DNA of 64,000 nt from Obelidium mucronatum. Taxonomy: Eukaryota > Chytridiomycota > Chytridiomycetes > Chytridiales > Chytriomycetaceae. The stretch lies in contig JAIVFH010000026.1 in NCBI GenBank assembly GCA_025765595.1, forward strand, positions 124,001 through 188,000. Reading direction: 5' to 3'. Position 1 is the first letter of the stretch. Every line of letters begins with the position of its first letter. Positions 10,248 through 22,600 of this stretch are shown here, one piece after another. Below the pieces are notes generated by a model. That model made no database searches. It was not told the origin of the DNA and worked only from the letters and a program-made list of their open reading frames with translations. The translations under genes and the position numbers were made by a program.

Positions 10248-12615
10248 TTAGAATCCCTTAAAGGCATCCGAAAACAAATCCTGCGTCAACTTTGCCCCAT
10301 TCGCATACTTCAACATACTCGCATAATCCTCCGTCGGACCCCTCTTTGCCCTCTTTTCAATCGCTTCCGGTGTATCACATGCCGGCAAAAACGGAGGATT
10401 CATTTTCCGCTCCTCCACCTTCTGCCAATTAATCTTGGCGTAAAACGGCTGCGCCCTGATTTCATCGCCATCGCCCAACGTCCCCAACCGTTTCGTTGGA
10501 TCCGGTTCCAACAACCGTTTAATAATATCTTTACAAGGCCCCTTGATCGCAGGATGCCATTTGATTTTCATTTCCGTAATGTTTTCATAGATTTGTTCGG
10601 ACGAGTCATCGCCAAACGGGGTCTTTCCTGACACGAGTTCGAAAATGAGGACCCCAAAAGACCACCAGTCAACGTCTTTTGTGTAGGCGCGGTTTCGGAC
10701 GATTTCACGGGCAATGTAGTCGGGCGTGCCGCAGAATGAGTTTGTTGTGTTGGTGATTACTTTTGCGAAGCCAAAGTCGGCGAGTTTGACGTGGCCGGTG
10801 GTGTCTAGGAGAATGTTCTTTGAAAGTGTAGGTGAGTGTGTGGGTTCGTTTGAGCCAAGTTGTTTGTATATCTTTAACAAACTTACTTCGGGTTTGAGAT
10901 CGCGATACACTATGCTGTGGGAGTGTAGATATTGTAGGGCAATTAGAATTTCGCATGTATAGAATCGACCATCGTCTTCTCCGAATTTCTGTTGAAAGAA
11001 AAAGGAAACGAAGAAGCGATTTAGAAGAGCAGTTACCTTGAAATACAACCAACGCATACTCTCTGGACAAACTCACCTGTACTTTACGCAAATACGAAAA
11101 CAAATCGCCTCCGTCGATATACTCTATAATCATGTACAAATAATGTGTATCCTGAAACGAATGATACAACTCGACAATGAAATTATGCTTGATATTCTTC
11201 AAGATTGCCTTTTCATTAATGACTTGCTTCTCTTGCTTCAGTTTAATCAAATCCGCCTTCTTGATTGCCTTGAGTGCATAGTATCGACCTGTGCTTGCCT
11301 TCATGCGGACAAGGAATACGGTGGCGAATCCACCCTTTCCGACTTTTCTAACGATATGGAAATCATCGAGTGTGTATCGCCGTTCTACTTGAGTGTTGCT
11401 GATTTCGTACGCAGAAAGACCCGTGTTTCTCTTGTCGGCTGTGAGTGCATTTCCAAGACCGTTGTTTGAGCCACCTGCGCCGCTGTCGTCTGGTGTATTG
11501 TGTTGATCCAAGGCGTGTCCGGAACTGCTTTGGATCCCGTTTTTACCGACAGTCGATAACGATTTCTTATCGGGTTGTTCAGTCGCGCTTCGTAACCCCT
11601 TCATACTCTTTCTGCCAAAGAGGGAGATTTTCGGCATACTCTTGGTGAATGACTTGTCTTTTGTGAGTGGGGCGTGTTCACTTGGTTCGACATTTGCCGT
11701 CGCGTCGTCTCCCGGCTTATTCAAAAAGTCAAACTTTTGACCAAAGATGCTCTTTTTGGGAGCGTTCGAAGCGTTAGAGGAGGGCAGTGGAGGAACATTT
11801 GCATCTGATTTAAAGACTGTCCCGCTTTCGCCAAGCGCCAGATTTGGAGTAGATGCATCGTGAGCGTGTAAGCTGGTTGTGCTTTTTTTGCTCGTGAGAC
11901 TCTTGTTTCTTTTCAGGTTTGCAGGGATGCTGGGTACGGCTTCGGTGGGCACGTCGCTGATGCTGTTGTTTGATTTGTTTTGGTGGCGTGAGCTTACACT
12001 GATTCTTCCAGTGTATTCGCTGACTTGAGTGGTAGTTGCAGTAGTTGCAGTAGTTGCAGTAGTTGTAGTTGTGGTAGTTGTGGTAGTTGGGGCAGTTGTA
12101 GTTGGTGCTGTAGTTGCATTTTGCGGCAGGGAGCCCAGACCCGCAGTGGTCGAGTGCGCAATTGAATGCGTGCTTTCCGCCTGCTCTTTGCCCCCGTGGG
12201 CCGACTGGATCTGCGACTGCATCTGCGGCAGCGGCGCATTCGGGTCCGCCGCCAGCTGGCTGCTGCTGCTCTTCACGGAGCTCTTCGACCGCCGCAGGCT
12301 GCTGAACAGCGTCCCGACCACAGACTTCTTGCGCTCGTGTAACCCCGCCCCCGCACCGTGTAACGTCGCACCGTGTAACGTCGCACCGTCGTCACGTGGC
12401 TCGTCGCGCCGCATGTTGCCGTCGTCCGCCAGCAGCACCGACCTGCTCTTCGCGTGGCTCTTTGCGGCGGCGTCGAGCGGCGGCAGCGCGGCGCCGTGGC
12501 CGGCGACCGAGTTGTGCGACGTGGCCGCAACGGCCTTGGCGGCAAGCGACTCGTCGTCGTCCTTCTTCTTGAGCAGCTTCGAGAAGAGGCCCTGCGAGTC
12601 CTGCTTCGAGAACAT
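10248..12615 (-). CDS. AGC-family protein kinase, PKA catalytic subunit-like, with long N-terminal extension
   Basis: Exons, read on the minus strand, are 12615-11077, 10988-10887 and 10817-10248, giving 736 residues. About 400 residues of Ser/Thr/Asn-rich sequence precede a kinase domain with GKGGFATV, YALKAIKKAD, YRDLKPEN, LADFGFAK and SFCGTPDYIAREIV. The C-terminus ends FKGF, an FxxF motif as in PKA. Fungal PKA catalytic subunits often have long N-terminal extensions of this kind. Residues for ATP binding and catalysis are intact. The APE motif reads A-R-E instead of A-P-E (codon CGT for the expected CCN), which is unusual. A short tandem repeat near 12351-12385 encodes GATLHGATLHGAG. The second intron has the same position as in the kinase at 0.6-2.4 kb. 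Confidence 0.85.
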
Positions 12616-12865
12616 TGCGTGTTTTTTGCTTTGGCTGCTTTTTGCTGGTGTGGAGGGGTCCAGGGATAAAAAAAGGAGGGCTCTCTATCAATCCCCCTTT
12701 GTTCTAAAAAATGAACGTGTTTTGTTCTAGATGCTTTTTTTTGCGGTTCCCCTTTTAAAAATACTCATTAAACACACACTCTTTATTACTCCATAAAAAA
12801 GAAACGAAAAACGAATGGATGATTAATGAACAAAAAAACCACGAAACGCGAACGAAAAAAGAAAA

Positions 12866-14139
12866 TCATTCCTCCTTTTGCAAAGTCTTGACCCATTCTT
12901 CTAGCCCAATTCCACCTTCAATCACATCCATGCAATATGGATGTTGAAGGAGTTCCTCTGGAACGCTTCTTTTGGTATGGTCTTTGATTACACTTAAAAA
13001 ACACAAAAAAAAAAAATTCATTAGTATCACCCAACACTCCAAAAGATAAAGAAAACAGTATACCATTTCGCAATCAAATCTTCAAACAGTGGAGTGAATT
13101 TTCCCGGTGGTAGCGAAGGTGGTTCGCATTCTTGAACATATGTCATCATCTCAAACAGCGTCATCATGGGATACACGTTCTTGGCGGTCGCAATCTCAAT
13201 CAAAGTGAGACCCAACGCCCATACATCGCTCGTCACTGTATACACGTCTCCACTGGTGATTCTTTCGGGGGCCAAGTATCCTTGAGTTCCAGTAAATGTG
13301 CTTGCAACAGTATTAAGAAGCTGCTTCGAAACTCCAAAGTCTGTAATCTTGACTTGTCCTTTACTATTGACGAGAATATTCGATGGTTTGATGTCTGTCA
13401 CAATGTTGAAAGGTTAATTGTGATTAATCAAGGGCGGAAGAACCAAAAAAACAAATAGAAAAAAAAACCCCGTACCTCGATGAAGAATCTTGTGATCCGC
13501 CAAATACAACAACCCTCTCAAAACATGCACCGCGATTTTGGCAACCGTCGACTCTGCAATCGGACCACTCTTTTTGTAGATTCCATCCAACGATCCCAAA
13601 TCCATGTATTCAATACACACAGACACTCCTCCGTCGTGAGAAAACGCGCCATACGAAGACACAATGTATTCGGAACGCACAATGTGCAGGATTTTGAGTT
13701 CGGATTTTAGTTGGCGTTCCGCTTTTTTGCGGTTGGCTTCGTCGTCGACTGAAACCATTATATTCTAGTGTGGAAGAATAATAATAATAGTAGTTTATAA
13801 CAGTTTAGTATCGGTATGTGTGTTTCAGTTGAGATCAATGGTTCCAACCAACTTGCGAAACCCTTCCCAACAAAAAAAAAAAAACAGACCCACCTTCCTA
13901 GCCATAATCATCCCCGTCGGCAAATGCTTAACTTTCGAAACAGTTCCCCCGTTCCCAGCACCCAACTCTTGGATAAACTCCAAATCCTTGTCCCGCAACT
14001 TCATGGCATCCTTCTCGCCACTGGTGGGGATCAGCTTCTCAGGGTCGATTTGATCCGCAACGGATATCACGTTTCCACCAATGCTGCCGCCGCCGGGTGC
14101 GATTTGGAGGCCCAAGTTGGGTTTGTTTTTGGGTGCCAT
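12866..14139 (-). CDS. MAP kinase kinase (MEK/STE7 family)
   Basis: Four exons (14139-13894, 13764-13476, 13394-13064, 12992-12866) give 330 residues, close to the usual length of a MAPKK core. Motifs in order are [18 protein letters not shown] (the MEK form of VAIK), [40 protein letters not shown] and [12 protein letters not shown], ending with [21 protein letters not shown]. The activation loop has Thr at both places where MEKs carry the two phosphorylated Ser/Thr. MEKs phosphorylate the Thr-x-Tyr motif of MAP kinases in the cytoplasm. The N-terminal MAPK-docking region is short and not obvious. The subtype (Ste7, Mkk1 or Pbs2) cannot be fixed by eye. A decayed partial copy lies directly upstream. 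Confidence 0.87.
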
Positions 14140-14309
14140 TTTTTTTTGTTTATTATTATTTTTTTAAGGTCTATTTTTAGAACCAGAAAAGTAATGAAGG
14201 GGGAGAGGATTATTATTAAAAAAAAAGACTATCTCAACAAACAAGTGGTATTGTTACAGCTGTATAAAATCCAATCCTTGTAAATTCGACAAATGGATTA
14301 TTTTTCGGT

Positions 14310-14480
14310 CATTTGCCAAGTGTCAAGGCTTTCCAGCCCAATTCCTCCTTTAATCACACTTTCAAACAATATGCGTGTTGAAGGAGCTCTTTTGGTACGC
14401 TTCTAGTCCCACGTTGGGATCGTTTTTGGGCGCAATTATTTTAGTATCTCTTAACTATTTCCAAGATCAGAACCAAAAGG
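14310..14480 (-). pseudogene. Relic of a duplicated MEK gene (3' end fused to 5' end)
   Basis: Positions 14316-14402 resemble the last exon of the neighbouring MAPKK (about 12884-12974): gtcaaggctttccagcccaa against gtcttgacccattcttctag, then the shared AGCCCAATTCC and GTTGAAGGAG blocks. Directly after, 14403-14440 resembles the start of the same gene (TTGGGTTTGTTTTTGGGTGCC at 14118-14138 against TTGGGATCGTTTTTGGGCGC). The copy therefore keeps only the two ends of the gene. It has no open frame. It is best read as a tandem duplicate with most of its body deleted. Confidence 0.6.
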
Positions 14481-14502
14481 GGAGTGTCTGTCAAATTCTT
14501 TT

Positions 14503-16327
14503 TTATGTGACGTTCTTGTTGACATTGACATAACCCGTGCCCAGACAAGTCAATACCACAGTCCCCTTCAAACTCGTATATAGTCTATTCCCTTCCTCAT
14601 CCGTCACTTCCTCCTGCGGCTCCTCGCCAATCTTGAAAACAACACCCAAAAACTGCTTCAAATCCCGCAACAGTTGGATAGAAAAGGGAGTCAACGTCCC
14701 CACGCGGACTTTACCCACATCTTCAGGTCCCAACGCCAACAACAAAATCGCCAGCCACTGCGAATTCGCATCCACACATCCACCTTTCCGAATCTCCGTC
14801 AACAGCACACGGGCAGCCCGGATCCCCAAATCTTCAGGCGTCGGGAACGTGTAGTCGTTCTGCAAGTGTCCCACAATCCCTTCCTGAGTGGCAGTTGACA
14901 CAATCTTCTTGACTACTCCACCAACAACCGCCGCAGTTGCATCATCATCATCGCCGTCACCCGCTTCCTTCTCTTTCCCCCCAGCATCCAAATTAAACGC
15001 CGGAATCTCATCCCCTTCCGCCAACACACCTTGAACCGCCTTCTTCCTCGGCTGATACGCACACTCCGCGCTATACAACACCCCCGTCGTCGTCTCCGCT
15101 ACAAGCGAAACCCCATACCCCGGCCCCTTCCCACTCTCCGCGCCCTTATACACATCCGTGTACAAGTAAACATCCGGGATATACCGACTCAACAGACTCC
15201 TCGCGCTGTCCACGACGCGGTTCGCCATTTGCGGGCTGATGCGCGTGGCGTATGCGATTCCACGGATCCGTTTCACGCCGAGGCCTGGGTCTGTTAGGAG
15301 GATGCCGGGTTTTAAGGATTTGATGATGGGGCATTGGAAGATTACTTGGCCGCCGCCGAGGGGTGGGGCGCCGCGTTTCGTGATTTTTAGGTCGAGTGGG
15401 GCGTTGGAGGTTTCGATGGAGGGGAGGAATTTTTTTAGGGTGGGGAGTGTGACTGTTCGGAGAGTGTCGACCTGATTGACGAAAATGAAAATGAAAATAA
15501 AATAAATTTAATATACACATAAAAAAAAAGAGCATCGCTGCCAGTTGAAACGAAAGAAAAAGAGTTTTAGGTAACTTACACAAATATCGACATTATCATT
15601 CGTGATCCCATTCAACGTCAAATGAAACGCAACTTTTGCAAACGGTGCAATCGCAATCAAAGGCTCCAAAAAGTATCCAATCGCTCGCGATGGCGGGCAA
15701 TCATGTGTAATCTTGCCGCCTGTAATCACACCTGGTTTGTAAAGCAGTGAGCTTCCGGTATATGAGATTTCCAAGTGCGATCCGTTCGTCAACTTTTCTA
15801 GGAGGCGGAGGAAAGAGACTTCGTAATCTGATGGGCGTAATTTTGAGTGTGTTAAAGTTAGTTTTTTGAGCCAAAACAAGAAAAAAAACGTTGAACAATG
15901 AGGGAAGGGGACGGAGAAAAGAGTATCAGATACAGTGCAGGCTCCACATAAACCCGTCATTTTTATACGAGTATTGAGATAGGTAAAGCGAAATAATGCA
16001 AGTCATCATTGTAAGAAAAAAAGAGAGGAGAGACCGTCGATGATCATGTGAGGGATTGAAAATAAAAAACAAAAAAAGGGCGTCGCTTCAATTACCAGCC
16101 AATCCAGGAAACTCATCCTCGTTCTGACGGATCTTGTCGATACGAACAGTTCTCCCCGAGATTGTTGCCAGGAGCAACCTCTGTCTCAGATGCAGGTGGC
16201 CCTCAAAGCGGAGTATAGATGGGTTGGGTCCAGAAGTCGATGAAGAAGAAGCCTTGGATGACGATGAGAGCTTTGCTTTTTTGTGGGATGCTGAAGAGTG
16301 AGATGGCATCTGTTGAACCAGGGCCAT
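14503..16327 (-). CDS. RCL1: RNA 3'-terminal phosphate cyclase-like protein RCL1
   Basis: Three exons (16327-16096, 15827-15580, 15471-14503) give 482 residues. After a Ser-rich leader come LRFEGHLHLRQRLLLATISG, YEVSFLRLLEKLTNGSHLEI, YTGSSLLYKPGVITGG, RAIGYFLEPLI, KRGAPPLGGGQVIF and GVKRIRGIAYATRIS, all typical of eukaryotic Rcl1. The C-terminal half has GYGVSLVAETTTG and DVGKVRVGTLTPF. Rcl1 is a nucleolar factor needed for early 18S rRNA processing with Bms1; it has the cyclase fold but not the cyclase reaction. An acidic insert (about EAGDGDDDD) lies near residue 290. Introns are phase-consistent throughout. The family call is firm. Confidence 0.9.
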
Positions 16328-16610
16328 TTTTGAGATTGTTGTCCACAAAAAAGAAAAAAAAAGAAATAAATGAGCAGTCAACATCGGGGAATTTTGGAAG
16401 ATGAGGTGTACGTACCGCGTGTTTTGTTGGCATTCTATTTAGTATTCCGATAACTGAAAGGGGAGGAAACCCTTTTTAACGAATATTCCATGTGGTCAAG
16501 CTGACATGATTCACCACTGCCAATAAATACCCTTTATTCAACAACTGATCACTATACATACGTACAATCCCCTCTCAAAAATAAAACCCAAATAAACAGA
16601 AACAAAGTGC

Positions 16611-19600
16611 TTATTGCGAGTTGATAAAATTCGCTCTCTTTTCAAAGAGCACGGTATCAATGGTCTCAGACGCCAGCATACGGTAAATCCAAACCTTCTT
16701 TTGCTGTCCATATCTACGACAACGACCAATCGCCTGCGTCTCACACGCTTGAATCCACTCATTCGATTGGTGGAACAAAGGATTCAAGAATACAACATGG
16801 TTCGCCACAGTCAAGTTTGCACCTGCGGCGCTTTCATCCCCCACATTCAACAGCAAAACCGGTGGACTCTTTGCGTTTCCCTTGCCGCCGCCCCCTTCCG
16901 CATTTTGAAACAACGCCAACGCCGAACTTTTGGCTGAAGAAGATCCCTTGATTTCGAGATGCTCGATTCCAAACTGATCAAGCGCATGCCCCACCTTTTC
17001 CATCAAGTCGTCAAACTGCACAAAGATCAAAACTTTTTCCTTATTCGGCAAGACGCGCTCCTGGATAATTTTCACAAGTTGCATGAGTTTGGCACCAAAC
17101 CGTCCAGAGGCAGTAGAGGATCCTGTCGCATCCGTTGAGAGCAAGTCGCCAAACACAGTCGTAGGAACAATGGCTTTATCATGAACAACAATGCTGCATC
17201 CCTTCTGCAAGCACTTTTGGTTGGCGGCGGACCTCTCAACACAAGATAAACAACCCATGTGACCACAGCAAGAGAGAATCGCTGAATTCTGAACAACATA
17301 CTCCATCTTTTCAGGCGTCACGTTCTTGTCCGATGTGCAGGATTCCTGAGAACAGTTTCGAATAGCGCTCGACAGGATATCAAATCGCTGATCAGAAAGC
17401 ACAATACTGTCGACTCCATTAAAGAACCGCAATGAACGAACTCTTCCAACAAGCTCTTTTTGTAGTCGCCCTCCTGCATGAGTTTCTTCACGGATAAAGT
17501 GCAGAACTTCCAGCAAGTCAAACTTCCCCTTTCCTGAGATCTTTGCCAACGTCGCCTCAAAGTCACCATTTTCGTCTGCTTCAGCATCATCCTCAGACTT
17601 CTTCTTGGCAGCCTTGGATCCTTTGCTGTCAGATTGCTTTCCAGCTGAACCTTTCGCACCACCAGCCTTCAAAACAGCCTTCAAATCAATATCTACCAAC
17701 CCACGAATCTTCAACACATTCTCAACAATGTCAACAGTCTTTTCAGGTCCGAGAAGCTCCTTGTACGCTTTGGAAATGAGATCATCTGCAACGGAGCCTT
17801 CATCCACACAACGCGCTTTGTGAATCAAAACCACAATGATAGCCATTGCTTCTACATCTCCCACGTGTCCTCCAGATCCAACCATCATCAACCACTTGTC
17901 AAAATGATCAACCGAGTCATTTGCATCTTTCGATCGCGTGCTACGGCAGTGGTCTTTGTAATCACTCCGACTCTTTGCTGTTTGCCGGGTCAGCTTGATT
18001 CGGTTGATTTGGGTCCACAAGTCAGACACACATTCAATCAGCTGCCGATTTCTGGTGGAAACAATTTCACGACAAGTTTCCGCCGCTGTCATGAGTTTCC
18101 GGTTTACATTGGATGAGGAGGAGGAGGACACTTTGACTGGTTTGTCATCAGGAAGTTCCTCGTCTTCCTCTTCTGATTCATCGCCAGCAGTGGTACGGGC
18201 GGCCTTACCACCACCACCCCCGTCTGTTCCTTCATCCAAAGCAAAGTGGGAGCATCTCTTCATCAATGCCTCCTCAGCCGTGGAAGAGGCACCCAAAGCA
18301 GTAACCATACGCCTATCGCGATCCCCATCCATGCCAGTCTTGAATTTAATCGCCTTTTTGGAATTCATATCAAGTGCTTGCAAGTGATGCTCCAACTCCA
18401 AATAAATAGCTCTTTCCGCTGGAGGCAATTCGACACGAATCAACACTTCCTCGGCGAAAATCTCATCAATCTCGGCAATATTCTGTCTCACAAATTGATT
18501 CAAAAACCCTTGCGCGATTCCATGTCTCCGAGCATGCCATTCATGGGTATGGATTTCACGAAACGCATGGAATTGTTCTACACTGGTTGCTTCGCGCTTT
18601 CGGCGCTTCGCTTTGACACCCGAAAAATCAGACTCATCATCAACTCCCAGATGGACACCCAAAAACACGGCAATGGATTTGATGTCGTTAAAGTCTTTCA
18701 CTGGGGGAGTACCAGACAAAATCCAGCGATTCACCGAGCTGACATTGATGACTGCAGCGTGAATGCGATCTGTCAAGTATGTGAATTCGTCCACAACAAG
18801 TCGGTTCCAATGGAATAATTCAAAGGGTGGGCACTTGAGATTCTTCCAACTCTTTTTCACATCTCCACTCGTCAATCCCCACGGGTCTGCGAGCGACGAC
18901 TTGCCCAGTTTATGCTTCTTGGCAGACTTTATCTCTTCTTCGGCGTCTTCTTCTTCCTCTTCTTCGGCTTCATCCACCTCCATTTCCTCAGATTTACCAC
19001 TGGCTTTCTTGCTCTTATCACGGTACTGTTTTCCCTTCAGCCTTTTTGTCTGAACCAAATTCAAAGTCTTTGCTTTTTCATCGTCCAAAACAGCTTGATC
19101 CATCGCTGCTTCAATGTTCGAAATCATATCACTCAGCTCCCCCTTTTTGAGTTTCTCCACCTGGTTTTTCATACTTTCAAGACAATCTTGATATCTTGAG
19201 TTGAAGTATCGCCCACCCTTTTTCGGATCTGGAGGTAGTCTCCCATTTGCAGCAAACACTTCGACATTGTCCCAATACTTTGCTGAGTTAAAGATTTTCG
19301 AAGATGTGATTACAATGTCCGCCTTCATCACTTCCCGAATCGTGAGCTTGTTGAGATTTCCCACGTCCGTGATTACAATGGTTGTTAATGTCTCTCCAGT
19401 AAACTTTTTAATTTCGCTCGGCCATTGTTTCAATAAATGGCCCGGAACTAGAATCAACGTGGCTTTGACAGGTATCCGTCCATGCATTTCGGGCCGGGGC
19501 TCGTTGTAACTCTTCTCATTTTTTCCGTGGTCAATGAGACCCAGAGTAATGGCTGTTTTACCATATCCAACTTCATCCTAGTAACAGAATCAATATATAG

Positions 19601-22600
19601 CTGCAAGTAAGATTATTAACTCACAGCAACAACACCACCTCGGATCAAGACCGATCGAGATGCCCGTCCTTCTGCTCTCCACCCAAGATATTCCAGCGAC
19701 GCTTCGGAAATTTCTTCCTCAGTGAATTCCACAGGTTCTTCCTCTTGCCGAATCATCCAGCCAAGAGATCGGACTTGTTCTGGACGCAAAGGGTATTTTT
19801 TAAAGTTTGGCGGTTGGGGTACTTGCGGGTCGTGTCTGTTGCTCTTCAGTTCCAATTTTGGCAAAACCATTGATCGCGAAACAGAAGAAAACGTTGGATC
19901 ACACGTCAGCTTCCATGAAAATTCGAAGCCTGTAGCCGACGAATCCACAGAGAATGGAACAGTAATCAAGCGAGCCGCAGCACGGTGAATCAACGAAGCA
20001 AAGTTAAGCCCGACTCTAAAGATCCCCACATTCTTTTTTGCGTCATTTTCTTCAAGCTTAAGTTGACAGACAAAGACATTGGGTCGATTCTTTAGTGCGT
20101 TTTCATACACTCCTGCTTGCGAAGGGTCTTCAATGGCCATGAAGCTCTTGGCATTTCCTTTCGTATTTGGTATCCACAAGATCTTTGGTTCATTTGGAGC
20201 ACACTTTGTACATGGGCTGGTTCCATGAGTCTAACAATTATTCAGTTAACATCAAGAAAACGAAAAAAGTTTCAACAATACCAAACACCCGAGACCCAGC
20301 TCTTTGGCATCCATAAAAGTCCAATCAGTAACCCAGGTGGGCATATTGATTCTTTCACTGAACCAAGCCACCTTTTCAAACACAGCTTTCCCACTCTTCA
20401 CCAAATCAACTTCATTCCAATCTTTTTTCGACCAAACATCTTCCACATAGGTCCCCAACTCCACTTTCACCTCCACCAGTGCAACTGATGACTCACAACA
20501 TCTGGCTTGTGTTGTTGAAATGGATTCCATGAATGGAATGAAATCTTGTTTCTGAAGAACAGCAATGTCGGCTTGTTTAGCTTCCAGCTCTGTCATGCTC
20601 ATTGAAACAGATTCATTCAAATCAGCCCAAATTTCATGAACTGAAGCATCCACCATTTGCTCGCCCGCTTCGGCGGTAGGTCGCCACGACGGGTCAAGCA
20701 AAGCGATTGGTGACCTCTGCTCTCCATATTCAAGACGTCTTGAACGGGTTGCAAAGACGAACGGATCTTCAGAAGGATTACCACAGCGAGTTGGGTCCAA
20801 AAAGAAGAATAAATCTAAGGGATTTCCGTTTTCCTTTCGAACGAGTAATGAAGGCTAATGAGTATCCAAAAGAGAAAAAATGAAATAAGGTATCTTTACC
20901 TCTGCTTTTTTGACATGCAAATAATCCATCGCAGTTCCACATTTTGCAATAGCCCGATAAGTACCGTCGATCCCCCCAAAAGGCAGTGTGATAGTATCAT
21001 CAGATACATTCTTGACCCGCCAGTTACTCCAAACTTGAGTTCCTTTGAATTTACCTTCCAAACCCAACCTCGCTTCCCAAGAGTCAACAAGTTGCCCCTC
21101 CCCAGTAACAGATACCTTAAACTTAAACGAGGCAGGAATAAAAACAGCCCACTTTCCCTTCACCAACGCGTCAGAAAGTGTAATCATCGGGTCAGAGGCC
21201 AAGTCAATCTTCATGTGCGCCACAGGGCTCTTCAATGCTTCTCTCACAGCTCCGACAGTTCCTTTTGGTGCACAGACATACAACTCCCACTGTGGCGCTT
21301 TGGGATCCAGATCCAAAACGAGACGCGCTCGGTCAGAAACATATACGGCTGTCCATACTTCCTGTCGCTTCAAGGTAGAAAATCGAAATTCGCAGACTTT
21401 TTGTGTCTCTGTCGGTGCTAGCACTCCAGAAACAATGTCTGCCCAAGCCTTAAACAATTCGAGATCTACAGTCTTTGGAGATGGTTTCATTGAATCGGCG
21501 ATTTCGTTCAACGCGTCTAGGGTGATCCAGTTGATGAACAGTCTCATTGGCAATGAAGATTTAAAAGTATCCGCAAACTGAGAAGGATTAGACCGGCTCT
21601 GTGGGGAAATCGTATTTGAAGCATCATATACGTGCTCAGGTCGACCGCCGCAATTCAAACACGAAGAATGATTGCATTCAATGCATGTTTGGATCGGACT
21701 CCTGGAAACACCCTCCCGTCCTTCGCAAACACAATGCCTGGATGTGCTGTCTGCTTGCATGATAATGTCCCTGGCCAAAGTGGTTTCCTGAACACCAAGC
21801 TTCAAGTGACCAGGATGTAAAACTTGTGTTCCAATCACATGGTTATCCAAAATGTCTTCAACGACACAAGGCCCAGCAATTTCGCTAGTATCCATGTTTG
21901 CAGCCAATTGTTGACCAAAAGTTAAAAGTCCCTCAGCTCCAACCACGAGGGCGGCGAGGAAAGCGGCACCAACGACCGTACTTGTCATGGCGTTACCCGC
22001 CAAATCCGCCAACTGATCTTCCGTCTCACGTGTCAGCAACAGTTCATTCACTGGAATTCCTTGCAGACTGAGTGCCTCTAATCCCACAAGAGGGCCACCA
22101 CGGTTCGTAATACACGCAATCATGGTTGGAGTCAAACAAGGACAAATGCCTGGATTCGAGGACCTATCATATTTATCTTAAACAAAAGAAGAAACTATAT
22201 AACGCTACTCACGCAGTATTTCTGTCCACATTCTGACTAAGATTCCAAACCATCGTCTTGTAAATCACATCAACACCAGTCTTTGCAGAACGAAGATAAT
22301 TGATGTCAGACAGATCCAAAACTCGATCCGTTTGGGTGCGACCCCAATCATTCCAAGCAAAGTCGGGGAAGTTTGACATGCCTCCTTCGCTCCATGCAGT
22401 CAACGGCCGCTTATTTCCAAGTTCTTCATTGATTCTGGCAAACGCGTGACGCGATTCACATCGAGACCATTCAGTTCTTCTATTAGTGGCTACATTGTCC
22501 TAAAAAACACAAATGTTAATACAGGTTGAGCTCATAACACCAAAAGACCACACCTTTGTCTTTGCCAAGTCTTGTCTAGCGCGATGAATTCGAGGATCAT

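Noticed and set aside
12029..12730. Long plus-strand open frame (233 codons) opposite the second PKA-like kinase
   Set aside because: It is the antisense shadow of the Ser/Thr/Ala-rich N-terminal extension; composition (V, A, C runs) and the clear minus-strand kinase argue against a gene.
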